A DNA stretch of 64,000 nt, taken from assembly GCF_021390495.1 (NCBI RefSeq), contig NZ_JAJEJP010000001.1, positions 248,001 through 312,000 of the forward strand. Direction: 5' to 3'. This DNA comes from Paraburkholderia sp. ZP32-5. Its GTDB lineage: Bacteria > Pseudomonadota > Gammaproteobacteria > Burkholderiales > Burkholderiaceae. Below the pieces are notes generated by a model. It did not search any database. It had not been told where the DNA came from and saw only the letters and a program-made list of their open reading frames with translations. Of the stretch, positions 17,251 through 25,514 are shown piece by piece. A program made the position numbers and the translations under genes. Positions within the stretch are counted from its first letter, which is position 1. Each line of letters begins with the position of its first letter.

Positions 17251-18696
17251 ATGTACTCGATATTGCCCGCATTCGTCTCCGCGCTGTTTCTCGGCTTCGG
17301 CACTTACGTGCTGATTCGCGAGGGCATCACGCGCATCTCGGTTCCGTTTGCAGTGATGTGCGCGACGACGTTCGTCTGGCAGGGCACGTGGGCTTTTCTG
17401 TTCCAGACCACCAATCCGGACGTCGCGAATCTGCTCGTCAAGTTCGGTTATCTGTTCATCCTGTTTCTGCCCACCGCGCTGTATCACTTCTCAATAGAAG
17501 TGGTTTCTCGCCGCGGCGAGCGGCCGGTGCTGTTGATGTCCTACAGTTTGTGCGTGGTACTGGCGGTGCTGCTGATGAGCAGCAATGAAATCGTCGATGG
17601 CTTCAATACGTTTTTCTTCGGCGACTATCCGCGGGCCGGCCGGCTTCATCCGGTCCATGTCGTGCAGACCGTCGTGGTGGTCAGCCGCAGCGCGTGGCTG
17701 CTGTTCGATGCGCGGCGCCACACGAGTGCCGCGGGTGCTCGCAAGCTGCTCGGTTTGTGCCTCGTCGGCGTGGTCGTGTATTCGCTTGCCGCCGTGGATT
17801 ACGCGGTCAATTACGCGGTTGCGTTCTATCCGCCGGGTTTTATCTTCATCACGACGAGTCTCGGCATTCTCGCCGTTTCGATCGTCCGCTATGGCCTGAT
17901 GGGACCTTACCTCGTACTCGCGACGATGGCGCACGAGGTCGCGACGCCACTCGCGGCGATCGGTCTACACGCCGACGAACTGCGCTCCGCGCTGCCCGAA
18001 CTGATCCGTGGCTACCGCCTGGCGGTGCAGCACCAGCTGTGCGAGGACACGCTGTACTCGGCGGAAGAGCCGGACCGGCTGCCGGCGCTTGCGTCCGCGA
18101 TCCGCCGTCAGGTCAACAGCACGAGCGCGGTGATGGAAATGTCGCTCGCGTCGATGACGTTGCACCGGCTGGACAAGCGCAGCTTCGGCGCCCACTCGAT
18201 GACGGCGTGCGTCGAATCCGCGTTCGAACGTTTTCCGTTCCGCCCCGGCGAGCGTGAGCTCGTTTCCGTCGCGCACATCGATCCGGATATCCAGTTTTCC
18301 GGTTCCGATTCGCTGCTGATCTTCGTGCTGTTCAACCTGCTGAAGAACTCGCTTCATGCGATTCATTCGGCCGGCAACGGCCACATCGAGATCGGTGCGC
18401 ACCGCCGCGATGGTTTCTGCGTGCTGCGCTTCAGCGATACCGGTCCAGGCATTGCGCCCGACGTGCTGCCGCAGATCTTCGAGCCGTTCTATTCGACCAA
18501 GGCACACGGCCGCGGCTCGGGAATGGGGCTGAACTTCTGCCGCCGCGTGTGCGACGCGTTCGGCGGCTCTATTTCATGCGAGTCGGAGCCCGGCGTACAT
18601 ACGACCTTCACATTGCGTCTGCCGGAGCCCGGATCGGCGGCGGATCGCGGACGACACGATCTGCCGCCTCCGTCACGACGCTATCGCGTCGGATGA
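17251..18696 (+). CDS. Membrane histidine kinase with N-terminal 7TM-type sensor (LqsS/CqsS/PhcS-like layout)
   Basis: 481 residues. Six or seven hydrophobic helices fill residues 1-215 with no periplasmic domain. The H-box is TMAHEVATPL with His228 as the likely phosphorylation site, immediately after the last helix. The catalytic domain shows the N-box NLLKNSLHAI, G1 DTGPGI, the F-box and G2 GRGSGMGL. This architecture is shared by quorum-sensing kinases LqsS, CqsS and PhcS, which sense small membrane-permeant signals; the resemblance here is architectural and from memory. It is followed by a convergent thioesterase gene (10 bases apart) and then a response regulator, its probable partner. 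Confidence 0.85.
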   Translation: MYSILPAFVSALFLGFGTYVLIREGITRISVPFAVMCATTFVWQGTWAFLFQTTNPDVANLLVKFGYLFILFLPTALYHFSIEVVSRRGERPVLLMSYSLCVVLAVLLMSSNEIVDGFNTFFFGDYPRAGRLHPVHVVQTVVVVSRSAWLLFDARRHTSAAGARKLLGLCLVGVVVYSLAAVDYAVNYAVAFYPPGFIFITTSLGILAVSIVRYGLMGPYLVLATMAHEVATPLAAIGLHADELRSALPELIRGYRLAVQHQLCEDTLYSAEEPDRLPALASAIRRQVNSTSAVMEMSLASMTLHRLDKRSFGAHSMTACVESAFERFPFRPGERELVSVAHIDPDIQFSGSDSLLIFVLFNLLKNSLHAIHSAGNGHIEIGAHRRDGFCVLRFSDTGPGIAPDVLPQIFEPFYSTKAHGRGSGMGLNFCRRVCDAFGGSISCESEPGVHTTFTLRLPEPGSAADRGRHDLPPPSRRYRVG

Positions 18697-18706
18697 ATCA
18701 CACGCG

Positions 18707-19204
18707 TCAGGCCGCGGTTGCCAGCGTGCTCAGCTCATAGGCCATGAAGCGCTCGCCGACGTTGGCCGGCAAACGACGAATGCGCTTGTCCGAGCCGGCG
18801 AACACGACCTGCTGATACCCCATCGAAACCGGGCGCCCGTCCACATAGAAACGAAACACCAGGTACGCCGAGCACTGCCTCACTTCCAGCGTATTCAGAT
18901 AGCAATCGACGCGCTGAAACGGAAAGGTTTCCTGCACGTACTCCTGATGCGCGCGCTTGGTGACGAACGCGCCGTTCAAACCGAGCAGGTTATTGTCGAC
19001 ACATTGATGAAACCAGCGTTCGCGACAAATCCCTTGCCATTCGAAGTACCTTGCGAAATAGGTATTCATAAAAGCATTCGAGTCTTTCAGGTAGATATCG
19101 ATTACGTGGTGAAAGGTGTTGTCGGCTGGGACGGCCATTGCTTCGGGCGTCAACAGTGCGGTGCCATTGGAAAGGAGATGGGGAATTGCATCTCGGGTCG
19201 ACAT
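18707..19204 (-). CDS. Hotdog-fold acyl thioesterase (4HBT / enediyne-type thioesterase relative)
   Basis: 165 residues. The segment NAFMNTYFARYFEWQGICRE (43-62) corresponds to the long-helix signature of hotdog thioesterases such as CalE7/DynE7, where it reads N-x3-N-x-Y-x6-WQG-x-CRE. The rest has the alternating strands of a single hotdog domain. It would release a carboxylic acid, or a 3-oxo acid that may decarboxylate, from CoA or ACP. It is transcribed against the kinase and away from the response regulator. A gene for an acyl-derived signal would make sense in this position, but that is inference. No ketosynthase or acyl-ligase gene is adjacent. Confidence 0.75.
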   Translation of the reverse strand: MSTRDAIPHLLSNGTALLTPEAMAVPADNTFHHVIDIYLKDSNAFMNTYFARYFEWQGICRERWFHQCVDNNLLGLNGAFVTKRAHQEYVQETFPFQRVDCYLNTLEVRQCSAYLVFRFYVDGRPVSMGYQQVVFAGSDKRIRRLPANVGERFMAYELSTLATAA

Positions 19205-19471
19205 GAATAGAACTCCACGAAAGAATCGCTACGTGTGGTAGCGGCACATTCGCCTGCGCGGCGAATGGCTGATTCTCTCCGCCCCAATTTGGCGTTGCGC
19301 TGGAAGCAACGCCTGAAGCCGAACAACGGATTGCGCGCTGACATCAAAGGCGCATGGATATGCGCGAGAATTTTGCAAAGTTGCTCACATTCCGCATAAC
19401 ACTGGATAATCCGCGCAGGCAGCTTCTTTCACTCAAACGCGGTTTGTACAAATTCTTTTCCCGGGATCGGT

Positions 19472-20437
19472 ATGAGTTTCTTTATCAGGCAACCGATGTT
19501 TCACCCTGTTTCCGTCGTCTTTCTCGACGATAGCGAGGACTTTCTGAATGGACTGCAGGGGCTTTTCCGCGACCGGGAGCTGAACCGCTTTTTTACCAGG
19601 CCACAGGTGGCGCTGGATTTCATGCTGTCGCGCGATCGCGGCGTGCCGCTGACACGAATCGCCGGCGCCGACTACTCGGAGGTCGAAAAGGGCGGCAGCA
19701 ATGCGCTGGGCAGGGACGCGCTGAGCGACGACGCGCGCTTCGAAGAAGTCGCCGCCGTGGTGGTCGATTACGAAATGCCGGAAATCGACGGCATCCAGTT
19801 CCTGTCGTCGATCAACGATGCCGCGTGCACGAAGATCCTGCTGACCGGCGCGGCGGGCGACCGCGAGGCGGTGGAAGCCTTTAACGCTGGCCTGATCGAC
19901 TTCTATATCCGCAAGGGCGACGCCGCCATGCCGCAAAAGCTGACCAATGCGCTGGCGGACGCGAAGAAAAATCATTGCAGCCTGCGCGGAGCGATCCCGG
20001 TTCACGACGTCGGCGCGAGCTATCGCGATACCCGCGTCGTCCGCCTGCTGGACGAACTGGCCGCGCGCGAAAGCTACGTCGAGTATTACTGGCGTCCGGA
20101 GCAGAACGCCGTGCTGATGTTCGATGCCGCAGGCGAGCCGGCCGTGCTCGTTGCGTGGGACGACAACGATTGGGCGTTCCAGTGCGACATGGTCGAGGAT
20201 GCGGGCGGTCCGCAATGGCTGCACCAGGATATGGTGGAACGCCGGGCGATGCCGGTGTTCTGGCCGCATCAGGCCTATCACGCGGATCAAGCCGAGATCC
20301 GCACGGTCGAGCCGACGCCGGTGCCCGATTGGCCGGGCGCTTTTTACAGCCTGACGCGTCTCGACAGATCGGAACTCGAGCCTGGGCTGCTCAGCTTCGC
20401 GCAATGGCGGCAGATGAAGCGCGGCGAGTCGCGCTAG
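19472..20437 (+). CDS. Response regulator with enlarged receiver and unrecognised output domain
   Basis: 321 residues. The receiver has all phosphotransfer residues: Asp19-Asp20 (FLDDSEDF), phosphoacceptor Asp99 (VVDYEMPEIDG), Thr125 (LLTGA) and Lys148 (IRKGD). The spacing between the acidic pair and Asp99 is about 80 residues instead of about 35-40, so there is an insertion of roughly 40 residues (about 55-92). Residues 165-321 contain no helix-turn-helix, GGDEF, EAL or HD-GYP that I can see; they are rich in Trp, Tyr and Asp. This resembles the LqsR/PhcQ situation, where the output domain is not a normal DNA-binding domain. It is likely phosphorylated by the nearby kinase (inference). A strong terminator follows. 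Confidence 0.8.
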   Translation: MSFFIRQPMFHPVSVVFLDDSEDFLNGLQGLFRDRELNRFFTRPQVALDFMLSRDRGVPLTRIAGADYSEVEKGGSNALGRDALSDDARFEEVAAVVVDYEMPEIDGIQFLSSINDAACTKILLTGAAGDREAVEAFNAGLIDFYIRKGDAAMPQKLTNALADAKKNHCSLRGAIPVHDVGASYRDTRVVRLLDELAARESYVEYYWRPEQNAVLMFDAAGEPAVLVAWDDNDWAFQCDMVEDAGGPQWLHQDMVERRAMPVFWPHQAYHADQAEIRTVEPTPVPDWPGAFYSLTRLDRSELEPGLLSFAQWRQMKRGESR

Positions 20438-20460
20438 GAGATTTTCAACGAGGGCTTTAA

Positions 20461-20491
20461 TGCAAAAACCGGCGTTGAGCCGGTTTTTGCA
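20461..20491. terminator. Bidirectional terminator between the response regulator and chemoreceptor genes
   Basis: A perfect 13-bp stem TGCAAAAACCGGC/GCCGGTTTTTGCA with a 5-base loop, and A- and T-rich flanks on both sides. It can serve the plus-strand regulator and the minus-strand chemoreceptor. Confidence 0.9.
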
Positions 20492-20610
20492 TTTGGGTGC
20501 GACTTGCACATACGACTTGCGCGCGGCGGGATGCGCACATCGATCGGCGGTGCTTTGCGCCAGCGCCGCCCCGCACGGAACGCGCGGTGCGCTAGCGCAA
20601 AGGTTTCGTT

Positions 20611-22404
20611 TCAGAACTTGTCCCAGCCGTCATCGGCGCCGGCCGGCATGCCCGCGACGCTCATGGCGACAGATGCCACTGCCGGCACCGGCATGGGTGC
20701 GGTTGCCCGTGCCGTCCGCTGAGCAACCGGCGCGGCTGAGCTTTCGCGCTTCGCCATCGGCCGGCTGCCCGAAGCCGCTGACGCAACAGCAGCCGAAGCC
20801 CGAACCGGAGCCGCCGTCGCAAAGGAAGCCGGCGCCGCCCTTTCATTCGCTACCCGAAAGAACGCGACCGTTTCGTTCAACTGCTGCCCCTGGTCCTCCA
20901 TCGAGCGCGACGCGGCCGCCGCCTGTTCCACCAGCGCCGCGTTTTGCTGCGTGACGTTGTCCATCTGCGTGATCGCGAGATTCACCTGCTCGATGCCGCG
21001 GCTTTGTTCGGTCGATGCCGCGGCGATCTCGGCCATGATGTCGGTCACGCGCGCAACGGCAGTGGTCACTTCGCTCATTGTCTCGCCGGCCTCACCGGCG
21101 AGCGTCGAGCCGTCGCGGATCCGCTCCACCGAAGTCGCGATCAGATCCTTGATCTCCTTGGCCGCGCTCGACGAGCGTTGCGCGAGGCTGCGCACTTCGC
21201 TCGCGACCACCGCGAAACCGCGGCCCTGTTCGCCCGCGCGCGCGGCTTCGACGGCCGCGTTCAGCGCGAGGATGTTGGTCTGGAATGCGATGCCTTCGAT
21301 GATGCCGGTGATGTCCGCGATCTTCGTCGAGTTGTCGCTGATCTCCTGCATCGTGCTGACCACCTGGCCGACCACCGTGCTACCTTTCTGCGCCACCGAC
21401 GACGCGTTCGCCGCGAGCGTGCTGCCTTGCTGCGCGTTCTCCGCGTTCTGCCTGACTGTCGACGTCAACTGCTCCATGCTCGACGCGGTTTCCTGCAGCG
21501 ACGCGGCCTGCTGCTCGGTGCGCTGGCTCAGATCCATATTGCCCGCGGCGATCTCGCGCGCGGCGCCCGCGATGCTCGCGCTGCTGTCGCGTACCCGCGC
21601 GACGATCGCGGTGAGCCGCTCGTTCATGTCGCGTAACGCATGGAGCAGCTTGCCGGTTTCGTCCTGGCCGCCCGCGTCGATGCGGGTGCGCAGATCACCC
21701 TCCGACACCGTGCGCGCGACACCGATCGCAAAGTTCAACGGCCCGGTTATCGCGCGCGCGATCAGCCAGCACGCCGCGATCGCCAGCGCCACCGCGGCGA
21801 CGCTGATCGCGATCAGCAGATTGCGCTGGTTCTGATAGTGCGTGGCCTGAACGCCGATCATCTCTTCCTGACGGGTGCGCATGTAGGCGGCGTACGCATC
21901 GGTTGCGCGGACCAGCGCGGCGAGCAGCGGGCGGCAGTTGTCGTCGATTTCGACGGTCGCCTGGTCGCGCTTGCCGTCGAGCGCGAGACCGACGATATGC
22001 GTTGCCACCGGGCCATACAAAGCCTCGACGCGATTGATCTCGGCGACGAGGCTGCGCGCCTGTTCCGACGTCTCGCTCTTGTCCGCGACCATGTCGTTGA
22101 GCTGCTTCAGATAGCGCCGCACGTCGTCGTCCGCGCGCGTCACATCGGACTTTTCCAGCTCGATGTCCTGCGGTTTGGTGACGAGCACGAGATTGCGCGC
22201 GGCGATCGCGCGCCGGTCGATCGCGGTTCGCACCTGTTCGACCATGTCCGCGCGTGCTCTGGCGCCGTGCACGAAGTCGGAAAAATGATCGGTCGAATTG
22301 CTTAGAGCTTGCAACGAAAACGCCGATACGCCGACGACGATCAGCGAAAGCACGCCAAAGCCAGCAATTAACTTGCCTTTGATGGTGAGTCGATTGAGGG
22401 GCAT
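20611..22404 (-). CDS. Methyl-accepting chemotaxis protein
   Basis: 597 residues. TM1 at about 10-30, a periplasmic four-helix-bundle ligand domain of about 150 residues, TM2 near 190-210, HAMP (ARAITGPLNFAIGVARTVSEGDL region), then the cytoplasmic signalling coiled coil with the conserved hairpin tip GEQGRGFAVVASEVRSLAQRS. The tail is Ala-rich and ends in GWDKF, resembling the C-terminal pentapeptide that tethers methylation enzymes. ATG 22404 has GGAGA eight bases upstream; a longer frame to 22473 lacks support. The ligand is unknown. Confidence 0.9.
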   Translation of the reverse strand: MPLNRLTIKGKLIAGFGVLSLIVVGVSAFSLQALSNSTDHFSDFVHGARARADMVEQVRTAIDRRAIAARNLVLVTKPQDIELEKSDVTRADDDVRRYLKQLNDMVADKSETSEQARSLVAEINRVEALYGPVATHIVGLALDGKRDQATVEIDDNCRPLLAALVRATDAYAAYMRTRQEEMIGVQATHYQNQRNLLIAISVAAVALAIAACWLIARAITGPLNFAIGVARTVSEGDLRTRIDAGGQDETGKLLHALRDMNERLTAIVARVRDSSASIAGAAREIAAGNMDLSQRTEQQAASLQETASSMEQLTSTVRQNAENAQQGSTLAANASSVAQKGSTVVGQVVSTMQEISDNSTKIADITGIIEGIAFQTNILALNAAVEAARAGEQGRGFAVVASEVRSLAQRSSSAAKEIKDLIATSVERIRDGSTLAGEAGETMSEVTTAVARVTDIMAEIAAASTEQSRGIEQVNLAITQMDNVTQQNAALVEQAAAASRSMEDQGQQLNETVAFFRVANERAAPASFATAAPVRASAAVASAASGSRPMAKRESSAAPVAQRTARATAPMPVPAVASVAMSVAGMPAGADDGWDKF

Positions 22405-22859
22405 TTTATTTTCTCCAATAACGAAACGTAAAACGGTTCGCAATGGACTCTCAGGTCCGGTCGATGGGAGCACGTCGTCGTCGAGCCAGCCGTGCCTACC
22501 GGCGGACTCCTTTTTTTGCCCTTCGATGCATGGCTAGCGCCAGACACGAAAGGTGTATCCCAACTACTGGTTATCGGATTTAACACTGCCGGACTTAAGC
22601 AAAATATGTCATCACGATGAAAGCTTGCATGTGATGCAGGGGGAAAATCGAAAATGTCACCGGTTGATATTTTTATTTATGCTTATCAGGAAAATATTTC
22701 CTTTCGCATAACGACGAACCCGTCGTTGCTGGCCATATTTTTCTTCATTACGCATAAATGCGGCAGTTGAGGTAGTCTTAGCGAACCCGCGACGTCCCAC
22801 ATTCCGCGCTCTCATGGATATCCCTGGGGCGCGAATTTCCCGTAGTCAGTTTTCTGCGT
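22405..22859. other. Divergent intergenic region, 455 bp
   Basis: This lies between the chemoreceptor (minus) and the AraC regulator (plus). The stretch 22560-22770 is AT-rich, consistent with both promoters. I see no gene, no clear riboswitch and no terminator. Confidence 0.5.
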
Positions 22860-23858
22860 ATGCGATCAACTCCGGAGCCACGCAATCACGATATCCGTGC
22901 CGCATTGAGCGACCTGGACGGCGCGCGCGCGTGGATGGCGTCCATTTGCGGCCCGCACGGCTTGCAGGTCAGCCGTCCGGAGCGGCTGCGCTTTCATCAG
23001 TCCGGCACCGTGCTGCGCTCGATGGCGACGACGATCGGCTACGTCGAGTACGGCACCGACGTCACGGTCGCGGTGCGCGAGGACAGTCCGCTGAATTGCT
23101 ACAGCGTGAGCCTGCCGGTGGTGGGTCAGCAGGAACTGGCCGCGCACGGCAAGCGATGGCTGTCGGACCAGGATCGTGGCGTGATCGTCAGTCCGCAGGA
23201 ATCGCAGGATCTGGCAATCATGGGCAATTGCCGCAAGCTGCACGTCGCGATTCCGCGCTCCGCGCTTCAGCAGGTGCTGCAGACGATGTTGCAACGCCCG
23301 GTCGACGCACCGCTCGTGTTCCAGCCCGATATGGATGCGGCCGCTGGCGATCAGGGCGCGTGGTGGCGCATGATCAAGTTCCTGGCCGGCGAGATGGAGC
23401 GCTCGGGGCCGTCGCTGGGGCAGCTTTATATGTCCAGCGAACTCGAACTGACGTTGCTGAAGGGGCTGCTGCTGTCGCAGCCGCATAACTACTCAGTGCA
23501 ACTGGCCAATGCGTCGGCGCAGACGCCGCCGCATTATCTGACCCGCGCGCGCCAGTTCATTCACGACAACGCGCGCGAGCCGATTGCACTCGAAGACATC
23601 GAGCGCGCGGCCGGCGTGTCGCGCTTCAAGCTGTTCGACGGCTTCCGCGAGTATTTCGGCTGCGCGCCGATCGCGTATCTGAAGCGCTACCGGCTCGAAT
23701 CGGTGCGGCGCGATATTCTCGAAGACCGCTCGGTGCGCAATATCTCATCGGTTGCGCTGAGCTGGGGGATGTCGCATCTGGGGCGTTTCTCGACCGAGTA
23801 CAAGGCGATGTTCGGCGAGTCGCCGTCCGATACGCTGAAGCGCGCGATCAAGCGCTAG
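22860..23858 (+). CDS. AraC/XylS-family transcriptional regulator, probable activator of antABC
   Basis: 332 residues, typical for AraC/XylS activators. The N-terminal effector domain spans about 1-215. The C-terminal double helix-turn-helix begins at RARQFIHDNAREPIALEDIERAAGVS and includes GVSRFKLFDGFREYFG and the second helix-turn-helix GMSHLGRFSTEYKAMFGESPSDTL. It is convergent with antC (123 bases between stops). AntR and AndR, the known activators of anthranilate dioxygenase genes, belong to the same family, so the regulatory link is likely but inferred. ATG 22860 has no good ribosome-binding site. Confidence 0.85.
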   Translation: MRSTPEPRNHDIRAALSDLDGARAWMASICGPHGLQVSRPERLRFHQSGTVLRSMATTIGYVEYGTDVTVAVREDSPLNCYSVSLPVVGQQELAAHGKRWLSDQDRGVIVSPQESQDLAIMGNCRKLHVAIPRSALQQVLQTMLQRPVDAPLVFQPDMDAAAGDQGAWWRMIKFLAGEMERSGPSLGQLYMSSELELTLLKGLLLSQPHNYSVQLANASAQTPPHYLTRARQFIHDNAREPIALEDIERAAGVSRFKLFDGFREYFGCAPIAYLKRYRLESVRRDILEDRSVRNISSVALSWGMSHLGRFSTEYKAMFGESPSDTLKRAIKR

Positions 23859-23906
23859 GTCGAAACTCGTATCAAGCTCATATAAACGCACCGGGTTCAA
23901 ACGAAA

Positions 23907-23943
23907 CTGTCCCGCCCCATCGCTTCACGACGGAACGGGACAG
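23907..23943. terminator. Possible terminator hairpin between antC and the AraC gene
   Basis: An 8-bp inverted repeat CTGTCCCG/CGGGACAG with a 21-base loop between convergent genes. There is no T-run, so intrinsic termination is doubtful. Confidence 0.3.
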
Positions 23944-23981
23944 GGAACGAGACAGTTGAGCACGCGAAGTAAAAACGCCGC

Positions 23982-25010
23982 CTAGCGTGCGTTGCTTTCG
24001 CCGAACTTCTCGTAGTAGAGCCGGTAGTCCTCGATACGCTGGTCCGTGAGCCAGGTCTTGATCGCTTCGACCATCGGCGGCGGACCGCACACGTACATAT
24101 CGAAGCCGTTCGATTCGAGGAACGAGCGGTTGAAATGCTCGGGAATCAAACCGGTCTTGCCCGACCATTCCGGCGCCGCGTTCATCACGACCGTTTCGAC
24201 CGCGAATCCTTCGATGCTCGCCTTATAGCCGTTGATGCGCTCGGTCTCGCACAGATCGCCCGCATTGGTGACGCCGTAGTACAGGTGCACCGGATGCGCG
24301 CAATTACGTTTCGCGGAGATGTCGTCGAGCATGCCGAGAAACGCCGACAGACCCGTGCCGCCCGCGACCATCACGAGCGGACGCTCGATCTGGCGCAGAT
24401 AGAACGCGCCGAGCGGCGCTTCGAACTCGATCGTGTCGCCGGCCTTGCAGCGTTCGCGCAGATAGTTGCTCATCACGCCGTTGGGCAGCAAACGAATCAG
24501 GAACTGCAATTCGTTGCGCCCGTTCGGGTGATTGGCGAACGAGTATGAACGCCATTCGTCGGTGCCCGGCACCTTGACGCGCGCATACTGCCCCGGCAGA
24601 AAATCGAGCTGCTGCGGATGCGCGCTCGCGTCGATGCGCAGGATCGCGGTGGTCGCCGACACCAGTTCGACTGCTACCACCTTGGCGCTGACCGTATTCG
24701 TGCCGGCGCCTTCGCACAGCGTCGAATCGAAGTCGAAGTAAAACGACGCATCCGACTTCACGCGCGTCTGGCACGACAGGATCTTGCGTTGCGCGAGGTC
24801 TTCCTCGCTGAGCGCATCCTCGTCGACGTAATCGAGCGTGTACTCGCCCGATTCGCAGCGGCCCTGACAGGTGCCGCACACACCTTCGCGGCAGTCGAGC
24901 GGAATGTTCACGCCGTTTCGCAGCGCCGCGTCGAGCAGCAGCTCGTTCGGGCTGACGTCGAAGAACGCGGTTTTGCCGTCGGCAAAGCTCAACGCGACCT
25001 TATGTTTCAT
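23982..25010 (-). CDS. antC: Anthranilate 1,2-dioxygenase reductase component
   Basis: 342 residues, a BenC/AntC-type reductase. An N-terminal plant-type ferredoxin has ligands in CREGVCGTCQGRC (about residue 40) and a fourth Cys near 80 (LSCQT). An FAD-binding domain includes RSYSFAN, and the NAD domain includes GGTGLSAFLGML with the terminal CGPPPMVEA. It transfers electrons from NADH to the AntAB oxygenase. Third gene of antABC, 15 bases after antB. Confidence 0.9.
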   Translation of the reverse strand: MKHKVALSFADGKTAFFDVSPNELLLDAALRNGVNIPLDCREGVCGTCQGRCESGEYTLDYVDEDALSEEDLAQRKILSCQTRVKSDASFYFDFDSTLCEGAGTNTVSAKVVAVELVSATTAILRIDASAHPQQLDFLPGQYARVKVPGTDEWRSYSFANHPNGRNELQFLIRLLPNGVMSNYLRERCKAGDTIEFEAPLGAFYLRQIERPLVMVAGGTGLSAFLGMLDDISAKRNCAHPVHLYYGVTNAGDLCETERINGYKASIEGFAVETVVMNAAPEWSGKTGLIPEHFNRSFLESNGFDMYVCGPPPMVEAIKTWLTDQRIEDYRLYYEKFGESNAR

Positions 25011-25025
25011 CGTCGTGCTCCCGGC

Positions 25026-25514
25026 TCACAGATGGTAGAAATCCAGCACCGCGTTGATGTGGTCGTTCAGCAGCAGCACATGCTTGCGCGTGATCTTCCA
25101 GCTATCGCCCGACGGTTTCAGGTCGTATGTCGCGCGGCCATAGAAGTAGTCGGTCGAGCCGTGACGCGTGTACATCGTCGACCAGTTGACGGCTGCTTCA
25201 ACGAGCGAATCGTCGCGTTCGCTCAGACGTACGTTGCTGATCTGATGCATCGTGCGCGGCAGCGGTGTCGACGCGGCCGACTTGCCGGTGCGCAGCCGGA
25301 ACACGCGGTCTTCGAGGCCGGTGCGATCCGAGTAGTAAATCAGCGACATGCCCTGCTTCGGATCGGTTGTGTACACATGCTCCGAATCCCACTGCGGCAC
25401 ATGGAACTCGCTCTGCTGATCGAACAGATCGACGTACTCGTCCCATTGCTGCCTGTCGCACAGATCGGACTTCAGATACAGAAACTGCTCGATGGAGTGT
25501 TGGAGTTGGCTCAT
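25026..25514 (-). CDS. antB: Anthranilate 1,2-dioxygenase small subunit
   Basis: 162 residues, the usual length of ring-hydroxylating dioxygenase beta subunits (cystatin-like/NTF2-type fold). Conserved features include the N-terminal helix IEQFLYLKSDLCDRQQWDEY and the C-terminal RKHVLLLNDHINAVLDFYHL. It completes the alpha3beta3 oxygenase with AntA. The start overlaps the antA stop by 4 bases. Confidence 0.9.
   Translation of the reverse strand: MSQLQHSIEQFLYLKSDLCDRQQWDEYVDLFDQQSEFHVPQWDSEHVYTTDPKQGMSLIYYSDRTGLEDRVFRLRTGKSAASTPLPRTMHQISNVRLSERDDSLVEAAVNWSTMYTRHGSTDYFYGRATYDLKPSGDSWKITRKHVLLLNDHINAVLDFYHL

Noticed and set aside
16960..17487. Minus-strand frame opposite the start of the histidine kinase gene
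   Set aside because: It overlaps the kinase membrane region and has no start signal; the kinase is clearly the real gene.
22405..22560. Glycine riboswitch-like strings (CTCTCAGGT on one strand, CGAAGGGCAA on the other) upstream of the chemoreceptor
   Set aside because: The strings are on opposite strands and in the wrong order, and the surrounding helices of a glycine aptamer are missing.
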